Assembly (NCBI RefSeq): GCF_014243345.1 | Contig: NZ_JACLZF010000002.1 | Span: 1,178,001 to 1,242,000, forward strand | Source: Robiginitalea sp. SC105 | Lineage (GTDB): Bacteria > Bacteroidota > Bacteroidia > Flavobacteriales > Flavobacteriaceae | Length of the DNA: 64,000 nt | Direction of reading: 5' to 3' | Part shown: piece after piece, positions 49,734-57,781 of the stretch | Layout of the letters: every line of letters begins with the position of its first letter | Numbering within the stretch: the first letter of the stretch is position 1 | Notes under the pieces: generated by a model | The model's database searches: none | Told to the model about the DNA's origin: nothing | The model's input: the letters and a program-made list of their open reading frames with translations, nothing else | Made by a program: the position numbers and the translations under genes

Positions 49734-51017
49734 TCAGGAAAGGCTTTGGATCACCTCCAGGGCCTGGTCGATCTCGGATTTGGAATTGTAGATGTGTACG
49801 GAATGCCGGATCATCCGTTCCCCGACCGAACGCGGTTGCAGCCGTTTCTTTTCCCACATCGTCCGTTGGAGGTCCGGGCCGGAAATACCGGAGACTTCAT
49901 AGGTTGTAATGCCTGCGGCCAGTTCCTCGTTGGTGGATGAATGGATTGTCACGTTCGGGAGGGCTTTCAGGCCGTTTCTCAAATACATCCCCAATTCCTT
50001 GATTCGCTCCAGCCAGGCCGCCTCCCCTATCGTATTGAAGAAGTCCACTGCCGCCGAATACCCGACCATTTGGGCCGGGTTGCCCGTGCCGTTTTGCATA
50101 AGCCGGAAACCGGGGTCTTCCTGGTTGTCCCAGTTATAGCTTGCCAGCGTGCTCCAGATGCTCCCGGAAACGTTTTTGTTCACGTAGAGCAGTCCGCTGC
50201 CCGGGGGTGCCAGCAGCCACTTGTGCAGGCTCGAATAATAGGCATCGCACCCGATATCCGCTACGTCAACCGCCACGTGCCCCACGCACTGGGCCCCGTC
50301 CAGTACCGTGAAGATACCCCGCCTGCGCGCTTCCTCACAAATGGCTTTAACCGGCATCACCGTGCCATAGCCCGATACGATGTGTGGTATTGCGATCACC
50401 CGGGTTCTCGGGGTGACTTCCCGGAATATGGCATCGACAATTTCCCCCGGGTCGTTGGCGGGTTCCGGCAACAGGGCCTGCTTATAGACGCATCCCTTCC
50501 GCTTGGCCAGCAACTGCCAGGCTCCAAATCCCCCGCCATGCTCCTGGTTGGTGTTCAGCAGCTCATCCCCTGCCCCGAGTTCCAGCCCCATCCCGACAAA
50601 GTTCATCCCCACGGTCGCATTCTGCGTGATGGAAATTTCCCTGTAATCGCAATTGACGATCCTAGCGAGACGTTCCCGTAAATCGACGTACGGGAAGTAG
50701 CCGCTCAGGAGTTCGGGGCCAGAACCATCCTTATAATCGACGGTGGCCGCCTCCGTATTCCAGTAGAGCATGTGCTGGATCATTTTTTCCAATACATACC
50801 CCGGTGTCGGGCCCATTGTGCCGTTGTTGAAATAGGTTTGGCCCTCCTTCAGCGGAAACTGCCTGCGCACGAGGTCCCAATAGGCATCCCCTTTCTCAGG
50901 GGCATTTACCAGGCGCTCCAGCGACCAGTTGCGTTTTGGATCAAAATGCAGGAATGGCAGGGCCAGCGAGGCCAGGGAGCCGTTCCTGAGGAATTCCCGA
51001 CGGGTTTTCATGGACAT
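49734..51017 (-). CDS. Tat-exported class V aminotransferase-like PLP enzyme
   Basis: The N terminus has a twin-arginine signal (KTRREFLRNGSLASLALPFL), so the folded, cofactor-loaded enzyme should go to the periplasm. The PLP core shows YFNNGTMGPTP, the cofactor Asp in FTVLDGAQCVGH and the Schiff-base Lys in YYSSLHKWLLAPPGSG. It resembles isopenicillin N epimerase/cysteine desulfurase-type proteins of the class V fold. The substrate is not known. Length (427) fits. Its stop is 78 bp upstream of the next minus-strand gene. Confidence 0.88.
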   Translation of the reverse strand: MSMKTRREFLRNGSLASLALPFLHFDPKRNWSLERLVNAPEKGDAYWDLVRRQFPLKEGQTYFNNGTMGPTPGYVLEKMIQHMLYWNTEAATVDYKDGSGPELLSGYFPYVDLRERLARIVNCDYREISITQNATVGMNFVGMGLELGAGDELLNTNQEHGGGFGAWQLLAKRKGCVYKQALLPEPANDPGEIVDAIFREVTPRTRVIAIPHIVSGYGTVMPVKAICEEARRRGIFTVLDGAQCVGHVAVDVADIGCDAYYSSLHKWLLAPPGSGLLYVNKNVSGSIWSTLASYNWDNQEDPGFRLMQNGTGNPAQMVGYSAAVDFFNTIGEAAWLERIKELGMYLRNGLKALPNVTIHSSTNEELAAGITTYEVSGISGPDLQRTMWEKKRLQPRSVGERMIRHSVHIYNSKSEIDQALEVIQSLS

Positions 51018-51163
51018 TGGTTTTGAGGTTGATTGGATTTAAAAATAGCGAAAAATCGCTTCCCCGGCCTGTCTGAAAAATACGATCCACCTCAACGATT
51101 CGATCGTCCTGCTATCCTTCAGGATTCCGCTTCTTTTGCTATCTTCAAAAAAACTTAAATCTG

Positions 51164-52000
51164 ATGCGCTGCTACTTCATTTACCTATTTGTGCTTATGG
51201 CACTGACAATTTCGCCCGTTGTTTCCTCCCAGGAGGTGCCCAGGGTGGCCTTTGACCAGGATAAGGACCTCCTGCTGGCAAATTTCGATTGCAAAACGGA
51301 CATAGACGACCTGCATTCGGTTGCAGCCATGGCGACCCTGCTCCGGCATCCCAATTTCAATGGCGTGCACGCTTACGCAGTTGCTGGTGCCTATGGCGTA
51401 CAGGAAGGATTGTACGTGCCGCCGAACCCCCTGTTTGATGTGGCCTTCGGGGACCAATGGTCCGATGCGCATGCGGATTTCGGGCGTGCCTTGCTGGAGG
51501 TGTACATCCAGGCAAAGGAAACCCTCGACGCGGGGGGAGACATATGGATACCCGAAGCCGGCCAGTCCGACTTTTCAGCAGCCCTGCTGCGGCAGATCCG
51601 CGAAAGGAATCCGGACCTCGATACCCGGAACAGGATCCACATCGTTCAGCACAGCGACTGGAACGAAGAGGTGACATCCCAGGAGAGCCTGTCGTATGTC
51701 AAGCAATTTGCGGATTATATCAAGATTCCGGACGGCAATGCCGTGGACAATGGTTCCCCGGGGTTTCGCTCCGATGAGGCCATTCCCCTGGGCAACTACC
51801 TTAAAGACCCGGAACTGGAAGGTATCTGGGAATTGGCGATCGAACTCGGCCACCGGTATAACGGCATGGACGGGCGCTATCTCAATACCTCCGTTCAGGC
51901 GGGCGGGCTGGATTTTTCAGATCTGTCAGAAACCTGTTATATTCTGGGGATTGAGGGCATCCGCGACGGGCTCGATTTCTTCAGGACCTACGGGCAGTAA
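51164..52000 (+). CDS. Exported protein with nucleoside hydrolase-like N-terminal motif
   Basis: A signal peptide (about 1-22, ending VVSSQ) is followed by LLLANFDCKTDIDDLHSVAAMATLLRHPNFNGVHAYAV, close in pattern to the calcium-binding DxDxxxDD start of nucleoside hydrolases (here D-C-K-T-D-I-D-D). Further on, FSAALLRQIRERNPDLDTRNRIHIVQHSDWNEE and GNAVDNGSPGFRSDEAIPL could hold the remaining fold elements. It is 278 residues, and I would place it as a distant secreted nucleoside hydrolase-like protein with unproven activity. A TATCTTCA variant -7 box (51140-51147) lies 16 bp upstream. Confidence 0.65.
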   Translation: MRCYFIYLFVLMALTISPVVSSQEVPRVAFDQDKDLLLANFDCKTDIDDLHSVAAMATLLRHPNFNGVHAYAVAGAYGVQEGLYVPPNPLFDVAFGDQWSDAHADFGRALLEVYIQAKETLDAGGDIWIPEAGQSDFSAALLRQIRERNPDLDTRNRIHIVQHSDWNEEVTSQESLSYVKQFADYIKIPDGNAVDNGSPGFRSDEAIPLGNYLKDPELEGIWELAIELGHRYNGMDGRYLNTSVQAGGLDFSDLSETCYILGIEGIRDGLDFFRTYGQ

Positions 52001-52013
52001 TTTCGGACAAACC

Positions 52014-52045
52014 ATAAAAAAACCGCCCGGAAGCGCCGGGCGGTT
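52014..52045 (-). terminator. Rho-independent terminator of the FKBP gene
   Basis: AACCGCCCGG (52021-52030) and CCGGGCGGTT (52036-52045) form a perfect 10-bp stem with a 5-nt loop; on the minus strand it is followed by TTTTT. It lies 25 bp after the FKBP stop and may also stop the convergent transcript. Confidence 0.85.
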
Positions 52046-52069
52046 ACATATTCATAAAGGGCGGTCCTA

Positions 52070-52498
52070 TTATTTGATCTCCACCACTTCCAGGTCAAAC
52101 ACCAGGTCCTGCCCGGCCAGCGGGTGGTTGGCATCTACCACAATACTATCTTCGTTTACTTCGGCAACACGGAGTTGGCGTTCCGAGCCGTCCTGCCCGC
52201 GGGCTACAAGGCCCATCCCCACAGAAGGCTCAATGTTTTCCGGCAGTTCGGTTTTGGGTACGGATTGGAAAAGTTCCTTCCGTATTTCGCCGTATGCCTC
52301 TTCCTTCGGAATGGTAATGGTTTTCTTTTCATTGACCGACATGTCCACGAGTCCTTTTTCAAATCCCGGGATCAGGCTGCCTTCTCCGAGCTTGACTTCC
52401 AGGGGCTCCCGTTCCAGGGAGCTGTCGAAGACTTCCCCGTTGGTCAATTTCCCGGTGTAATGTACCCGGACCATATCATTCGCTTTAACTTTACTCAT
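52070..52498 (-). CDS. SlyD-like FKBP-type peptidyl-prolyl isomerase
   Basis: The 142-residue protein has the FKBP split by an insert-in-flap domain: VRVHYTGKLTNGEVFDSSLEREPLEVKLGEGSLIPGFEKGL, then ITIPKEEAYGEIRKELFQSVPKTELP (IF domain) and VVDANHPLAGQDLVFDLEVVEI. This is the SlyD/FkpB-type short form with chaperone activity; the His- and Cys-rich metal-binding tail of E. coli SlyD is absent. It is cytoplasmic. A TACCTTTG -7 box (52544-52537) lies 39 bp upstream, and a strong terminator follows, so it is a single-gene unit. Confidence 0.93.
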   Translation of the reverse strand: MSKVKANDMVRVHYTGKLTNGEVFDSSLEREPLEVKLGEGSLIPGFEKGLVDMSVNEKKTITIPKEEAYGEIRKELFQSVPKTELPENIEPSVGMGLVARGQDGSERQLRVAEVNEDSIVVDANHPLAGQDLVFDLEVVEIK

Positions 52499-52536
52499 AA
52501 CTGAATTTTATATGCTGAATTTTTGCTAATGAGTTG

Positions 52537-52544
52537 CAAAGGTA
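52537..52544 (-). promoter_or_regulatory. -7 box of the FKBP gene
   Basis: TACCTTTG on the minus strand, 39 bp upstream of the ATG at 52498. Confidence 0.5.
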
Positions 52545-52613
52545 GTGGTACTAAATGGGTTAGACGAATAAATCCCCGATTTTTAGCCTTTTTGGGGGGA
52601 AATGCCGCAAGGG

Positions 52614-53315
52614 CTATGGCCGGTTTTTACGGGTAAAGGGGACAAACCGGACGGCCATCAGGGATTCCTGCACCACCTTGCCATTCCTTCTTTTTTTCAG
52701 GAGTACCAGGTCCCTGACCCCCCGGTGGGGGCCCACTGGGATGACCATCCGCCCCCCTGCTGCCAACTGATCCACCAATGGCTGCGGGATTTCCTCTGCA
52801 CCGGCCGTTACGATGATTGCATCAAACGGGGCTTCTTCGGGCCAGCCGTTGTATCCATCTCCTATCCGGGTTTGGACCTTCCCGTATCCCAATTCCTGCA
52901 GCCGCGTCCTGGCGGCTTCCCCCAGGGGTTCCACAATTTCAATGGTATATACAGAATCGGTCAGCTGGGATAAAACGGCTGCCTGATAGCCCGAACCGGT
53001 GCCTATTTCCAGGACTTTATCCCCCCGACCCAGGTGGAGTGCCTGCGTCATAAACGCGACCATGTAAGGCTGGGAAATGGTTTGCCCCTCGCCTATCGGC
53101 AGCGGGGTATCTTCATAGGCGTTTCGTTGCCGGGCCTCCGGCACAAAAAGGTGTCGGGGTACCCGGCGCATGGCCCGTAGCACGGCAGCGCTCCCGATAT
53201 CCCGCCCTGCCAGCTGTTCCCGCACCATGCGCTCCCGAAGTTCTGCGTAGTCGGGCTGGCCACGGGCCGAATTAAGAAAACCCAAACAGAGTAGCACCAG
53301 GACGTAGTATTTCAT
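52614..53315 (-). CDS. pcm: Exported protein-L-isoaspartate O-methyltransferase
   Basis: The 233-residue protein has the PIMT signatures RHLFVPEARQRNAYEDTPLPIGEGQTISQPYMVAFMTQAL and VLEIGTGSGYQAAVLSQL, the SAM-binding motif I. It methylates isoaspartyl residues in damaged proteins as a first repair step. Unlike the cytosolic E. coli enzyme, it begins with a signal peptide (MKYYVLVLLCLGFLNSARGQ), so it appears to be exported; SAM supply in the periplasm is then a puzzle. It is 71 bp from the end of aguA on the same strand but has no clear functional link. Confidence 0.92.
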   Translation of the reverse strand: MKYYVLVLLCLGFLNSARGQPDYAELRERMVREQLAGRDIGSAAVLRAMRRVPRHLFVPEARQRNAYEDTPLPIGEGQTISQPYMVAFMTQALHLGRGDKVLEIGTGSGYQAAVLSQLTDSVYTIEIVEPLGEAARTRLQELGYGKVQTRIGDGYNGWPEEAPFDAIIVTAGAEEIPQPLVDQLAAGGRMVIPVGPHRGVRDLVLLKKRRNGKVVQESLMAVRFVPFTRKNRP

Positions 53316-53385
53316 GGGATTCGTATACCAATAAGTTACGAAAACTCACGGAAATTTCTGAATCCAGAGGGCTTGATAGCAGGTA

Positions 53386-54438
53386 TCAAACCGGCACGGA
53401 TCCATCCCGGGCCGCCGGAATCTGCTGGCTCAGGCAATGGAGGGTGCCAAAACCCCAGATAAGGTCAGTACACCCCATGCCAATTACCTCCCGCCCCGGA
53501 AAGCATCCGGCCAGTGTATTCAGAGCGATGCGATCCATGGGATCATTGAAGGTTGGAACAAGAACTAATTTATTTAATATCAAAAAGTTGGCATAGCTTG
53601 ATGGAAGTGAAACTTCATCAAAAAGGATTTCACGGGGTACCGGCAGGGCCACGAGGTTTGGCTTCCTTCCGGTTTCCAATCTTGCATTTTCCAGCCTTGC
53701 CCAGTTGTCTTCCAGTGCATGGTAGTTGGGGCTTTCCGGATCCTGGTCCCGGATGGCGACAATGGTATCGGCAGAGACAAAACGGGCGAGGTCATCGATA
53801 TGGCCGTGGGTGTCGTCCCCGGCAACCCCGTTTCCCAGCCAGATGGTGTTGGTCACCCCCAGGTACTCCCGGAAAACGGCTTCGTAATCCGATTTGCCAA
53901 ACCCTGGGTTCCGCACCTGTATCTCGGGGTGGAGCAGGCATTCCTCCGTCGTCAGCAAGCTGCCCTGGCCGTTGACATCGATGGCTCCGCCCTCAAGCAC
54001 CACGGGTTTGCCCTTGTGGGTAACCTGTGACAGGCCCAGCCCGAGGTGTCCGGCAACGGCCGCCGGCACCCCCCTGTCGTATTTAAAATTCCGGTATTTG
54101 GCCCAGGCGTTGAAATGGAAGGCCAGTGCCTCCCTCCTGCCCGCGTGCTCCACGATAATCGGCCCGGAATCCCGCATCCAGCTCCGGTCGGTTCGCCTGG
54201 TGATGAAGGACACGCGTCGCATGGGAACATGCGCCTTTTCGAGCATCCGGGTAACCCGTTCCTCCTGGGTAGGGTCCCTGACAATCAGGAAGACGGTTTC
54301 CCAACGGGTTATTTTCAAAATGAATTCCACAAACGCCCATTGGATGGCGCCGTACTTGCCCGGCCAGTCCCGGCCATTATGCGGAAAGCACAACAAAATA
54401 CCCTCCTGCGGCTCCCATTCCGCCGGCATCCGCCTCAT
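53386..54438 (-). CDS. aguA: Agmatine deiminase
   Basis: It converts agmatine to N-carbamoylputrescine. The 350-residue protein has the guanidino-modifying enzyme motifs: RSWMRDSGPIIV near 86-97, EGGAIDVNGQGSLLTTEECLL near 149-169, THGHIDDLARF near 210-220 and the catalytic Cys335 in GTLHCLSQQIP. Its start overlaps the stop of aguB by 4 bp, so the two are co-translated. A short AT-rich codon patch (about 53565-53600, encoding NFLILNKLVLVPTF) stands out. With aguB it forms the agmatine route to putrescine; the arginine decarboxylase is not in this window. Confidence 0.95.
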   Translation of the reverse strand: MRRMPAEWEPQEGILLCFPHNGRDWPGKYGAIQWAFVEFILKITRWETVFLIVRDPTQEERVTRMLEKAHVPMRRVSFITRRTDRSWMRDSGPIIVEHAGRREALAFHFNAWAKYRNFKYDRGVPAAVAGHLGLGLSQVTHKGKPVVLEGGAIDVNGQGSLLTTEECLLHPEIQVRNPGFGKSDYEAVFREYLGVTNTIWLGNGVAGDDTHGHIDDLARFVSADTIVAIRDQDPESPNYHALEDNWARLENARLETGRKPNLVALPVPREILFDEVSLPSSYANFLILNKLVLVPTFNDPMDRIALNTLAGCFPGREVIGMGCTDLIWGFGTLHCLSQQIPAARDGSVPV

Positions 54439-55319
54439 GGCCGGAGGGAACGTTGGGTAAGGTCCCCATAGGCATCGATGCGCCTGTCGCGGAAAAAGGG
54501 CCAGTTCTGCCGGACATCCTCCTGGAGGCTGAGGTCGACTTCGGCGAGCAGCAGCTCCTCCCTGTCATGGGAGGCCTGGGCCAGTATTTCGCCCTGGGGC
54601 CCGGCGATAAAGGAGGCTCCCCAGAATTCGATCCCCGCCGTTCCCGGCAGGTATTTTTCAAGGCCAATCCGGTTTGCCGCTGCCACATAGATCCCATTGG
54701 CCACGGCATGTCCTTTCATGACGTTCATCCAGGCCCCGTACTGCCGTTCGCCAAAAGCCTCCTTTTCGTGGGGGTGCCAGCCGATGGCGGTGGGATAGAA
54801 CAGGACATCGGCCCCCTTGAGGGCCGTAAGCCGCGCTGCTTCCGGGTACCACTGGTCCCAGCAGATAAGGGTGCCGATATTCCCTTTCCGGGTCGGGGTA
54901 TTCATAAAACCGAGGTCTCCTGGGGTGAAATAGAACTTTTCGTAATAATGCGGGTCGTCCGGGATGTGCATTTTGCGGTAGAGCCCGGCCTTCTTGCCGT
55001 CCGAATCAATGATCAGGGCGCTGTTGTGATAGATTCCCGACATCCGTTTTTCGAAAAACGGTACGATCACCACAACCCCCAGCTCACCGGCCAGCCTGCT
55101 GAAACTCTGGTATGACGGGCCGTCCTGGGGTTCGGCCAGGGCAAAGTTCCCGGTATCCTCGCTTTGGCAGAAATAATGGCTCGAGTACAACTCCGGGAGG
55201 CAGACCACCTCTGCCCCTTCCTTAGCTGCCTTTCTTACCCAATGCAGGCATTTTTCGAGGTTGGCTTCCGGGGTATCATTGAGGTTTAATTGTACTACGG
55301 AAATTCTGTAATTCTTCAT
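54435..55319 (-). CDS. aguB: N-carbamoylputrescine amidase
   Basis: This nitrilase-superfamily hydrolase cleaves N-carbamoylputrescine to putrescine, CO2 and ammonia. The 294-residue protein has the Glu-Lys-Cys triad in VCLPELYSSHYFC, LYRKMHIPDDPHYYEKFYF and TLICWDQWYPEAARL. The frame extends to 55430, but ATG 55319 gives the usual MKNYRISVVQLN start and a TACTTTTG -7 box lies at 55345-55338, so I choose it. It overlaps aguA by 4 bp, which supports the pathway call. Confidence 0.95.
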   Translation of the reverse strand: MKNYRISVVQLNLNDTPEANLEKCLHWVRKAAKEGAEVVCLPELYSSHYFCQSEDTGNFALAEPQDGPSYQSFSRLAGELGVVVIVPFFEKRMSGIYHNSALIIDSDGKKAGLYRKMHIPDDPHYYEKFYFTPGDLGFMNTPTRKGNIGTLICWDQWYPEAARLTALKGADVLFYPTAIGWHPHEKEAFGERQYGAWMNVMKGHAVANGIYVAAANRIGLEKYLPGTAGIEFWGASFIAGPQGEILAQASHDREELLLAEVDLSLQEDVRQNWPFFRDRRIDAYGDLTQRSLRP

Positions 55320-55337
55320 CGGATTTGTTTTGCAACC

Positions 55338-55345
55338 CAAAAGTA
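55338..55345 (-). promoter_or_regulatory. -7 box of the aguB-aguA operon
   Basis: TACTTTTG on the minus strand, 18 bp upstream of the aguB ATG, inside the longer open frame. Confidence 0.55.
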
Positions 55346-55459
55346 GCGAAATATCCGCTCCCGATACAGTCCTTTCAAGGGAAGCGCCAATCCCCGGGGT
55401 TTCAATCGGCGCATCGCTTACAGGGGGCAAAAAATGGAAACCCGTTAGGGATTAAATTT

Positions 55460-55467
55460 TATATTTA
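55460..55467 (+). promoter_or_regulatory. -7-like box of the DUF5916 gene
   Basis: TATATTTA, one base from TAnnTTTG, lies 23 bp before the ATG at 55491. No TTG was found at the right distance. Confidence 0.4.
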
Positions 55468-55490
55468 CCCGACTAACGAACTGATCAAAA

Positions 55491-57719
55491 ATGAAGATTT
55501 TCCGGCTTATCTGCCTGGCGATTTCAGGCCTGTGGGCGCAATATCCCATGGTTGCCCAGCAAGGCACCCAATCCGACACGACCTCCAATCAGGCCCCCTC
55601 CTACCAGGCCGTTTCCCTGGACCAGGAGCCCGCCCTGGACGGGGACGTACTCGACGACCCGGTCTGGCAGGCCGTACCCGCCATTGAGGACCTCCGGCAA
55701 ATCCGGCCCAACTACGGGCAACCCGTATCGGAACGTACGGCCGTGCGGGTGGCCTTCTCCCAATCCACGTTTTACGTGGCCGTTGTTTGTTATGATACGG
55801 AACCGGACCGCATCGTGGTTTCGGATTCGAGAAGGGATGCCGACCTGAATGACGAGGACAGCTTCCTTTTTATCATCGATACGTACAACGACCGGCAGAA
55901 CGGCTTCCTTTTCGGGACGAACCCCCAGGGAATGGAATACGACGCCCAGATAAACAATGAGGGCAAGGGGAATTTCAATGCCAACCGGCAACAGGGCGGT
56001 GTAATCGGCGGGACAAACCTCAATTGGGATGCAGCATGGACGGTTCGCACCCGGGTGGGTGACTTCGGCTGGAGCGCGGAATTTGCAATTCCCTTCCGCT
56101 CCCTGCGTTTTGCCAGCGGGTCAGCAAAGAGCTGGGGGCTGAATTTTCAGCGGAACATTGCCAAACGCACCGAAACGGCTTATTGGACCACACTCCCCCT
56201 GGGCTTTGACCTCAAGCGGCTCTCCCTGGCCGGGCAGCTTACCGGGCTGGACCTGGTAAGCCCGGGCAACCTGAAGCTCATCCCATACGTACTTGGGCAA
56301 TTGAGCCGCGACCGCAGCACGGACCCCACCGAAACCAACACGGATTTTGAAGCCGGGGCCGACATCAAATACAGCATTACCCCCGGGCTGACCCTGGACC
56401 TGACCTATAATACCGACTTTGCCCAGGTGGAGGTGGACGACCAGCAGGTAAACCTGGACCGCTTTAACCTGTTCTTTCCCGAAAAGCGCGCTTTTTTCCT
56501 GGAGAACGCCGGACAATTCACCGTGGGGAGCCCAGGGGAGGTGGACTTGTTTTTCAGCCGGCGCATCGGCCTGGCAGATGATGGCAGCGTGGTCCCGATT
56601 ATCGGGGGTGCAAGGCTTTCGGGCAAGGTCGGGAGTACCAATGTCGGCCTGCTCAGCATGTTCACCGAGTCGGTGGACGAAGCCGGTATCGAAGAGAACA
56701 ATTTTTCCGTGGCCCGCGTAAACCACAACTTTCCGGGGACCCGGTCTTCCCTCGGGGGGATCTTTGTGAGCCGGTCCGGGTTGGGGGCCACCGAAGACGA
56801 CTACAACCGGGTTTATGCGATTGACGGGAAATGGGGCATCGGCAACAAGGCAGAAGTAAACGGCTATGTGGCCAAAAGCACCACCCCGGGTGTCGAATCC
56901 AACGACCACGCCTTTAAGCTGCTTGCCAATTATGAATGGGGCGGCTGGAATCTCAGTGCAGGATACACCGAAGTAGGGGAAGGCTTTAACCCGGAAGTCG
57001 GCTTCCTGCAGCGCACCGCATTCCGCAAACCCGAATTGCTCATATTCAAGGCACATCGGTTCAAGGACGCCGGGCAGTTGCTGGAAATACGCCCGCACAC
57101 CTCCTACAGGGGGTACTGGGGATTTGACGGCAACCAGCAAACCGGTTTCTGGCATATCGACAACCACTGGGTTTTCCGGAGCGGCTTCGAGGTACATACG
57201 GGAATCAACCTGACCTATGAGCAGGTTTTTCAGCCATTTGAAATTGCGGGGGTGAACGTTCCGGTGGGCGAATATCCGAACGAGGAACTGCAGCTGGTGG
57301 TTATTACAAACCCCAACAATGCGTTCTCCCTTAGTACGCGCACCTTTATCGGGGGGTATTTTGACGGGAAGCGCGTCAGCAACAGCGGCACGGCAAACTA
57401 CCGCGTGGGGGACAAATTCGTATCCTCCCTCACCTTCAGCCACAACGACATCAGCCTGGGTAGCGGGGATGTGACCGCTGTAGTGGGCGGGTTGCGTCTG
57501 GCCTATTCCTTTACCCCCCGCCTGTTCATACAGAGCCTGATCCAGCGGAACAACGTGTCCAACATCACCTCCGTCAATGCGCGCCTGGGATGGCTGCAAA
57601 GTGCCAATACGGGCTTGTTTGTGGTATTCAACGTGGTCCGGGACGACGACCTGATCGATGCGCTGGACAACCAGGTGGTAACCATTAAATACACCCATCA
57701 ATTCGACATCCTGAATTAG
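55491..57719 (+). CDS. CBM9-like/DUF5916 outer-membrane protein
   Basis: The 742-residue exported protein has a signal peptide (about 1-23, MVAQQ), an N-terminal CBM9-like beta domain (about 35-215; EPALDGDVLDDPVWQAVPAI, VRVAFSQSTFYVAVVCYD, WSAEFAIPFRSLRF) and a long DUF5916 region (about 235-742) built of outer-membrane strands with FFPEKRAFFLENAGQFTVG and VDLFFSRRIG. It ends in a strand finishing YTHQFDILN. The family is widespread in Bacteroidetes; binding of a carbohydrate or export of a compound is guessed, not shown. No transporter or enzyme partner is next to it. Confidence 0.9.
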   Translation: MKIFRLICLAISGLWAQYPMVAQQGTQSDTTSNQAPSYQAVSLDQEPALDGDVLDDPVWQAVPAIEDLRQIRPNYGQPVSERTAVRVAFSQSTFYVAVVCYDTEPDRIVVSDSRRDADLNDEDSFLFIIDTYNDRQNGFLFGTNPQGMEYDAQINNEGKGNFNANRQQGGVIGGTNLNWDAAWTVRTRVGDFGWSAEFAIPFRSLRFASGSAKSWGLNFQRNIAKRTETAYWTTLPLGFDLKRLSLAGQLTGLDLVSPGNLKLIPYVLGQLSRDRSTDPTETNTDFEAGADIKYSITPGLTLDLTYNTDFAQVEVDDQQVNLDRFNLFFPEKRAFFLENAGQFTVGSPGEVDLFFSRRIGLADDGSVVPIIGGARLSGKVGSTNVGLLSMFTESVDEAGIEENNFSVARVNHNFPGTRSSLGGIFVSRSGLGATEDDYNRVYAIDGKWGIGNKAEVNGYVAKSTTPGVESNDHAFKLLANYEWGGWNLSAGYTEVGEGFNPEVGFLQRTAFRKPELLIFKAHRFKDAGQLLEIRPHTSYRGYWGFDGNQQTGFWHIDNHWVFRSGFEVHTGINLTYEQVFQPFEIAGVNVPVGEYPNEELQLVVITNPNNAFSLSTRTFIGGYFDGKRVSNSGTANYRVGDKFVSSLTFSHNDISLGSGDVTAVVGGLRLAYSFTPRLFIQSLIQRNNVSNITSVNARLGWLQSANTGLFVVFNVVRDDDLIDALDNQVVTIKYTHQFDILN

Positions 57720-57781
57720 GAGTCTTTCGAATAAAGAATCTTGTATTTAAGCATATTACAAGGACTACCTGAAATTTTGAT

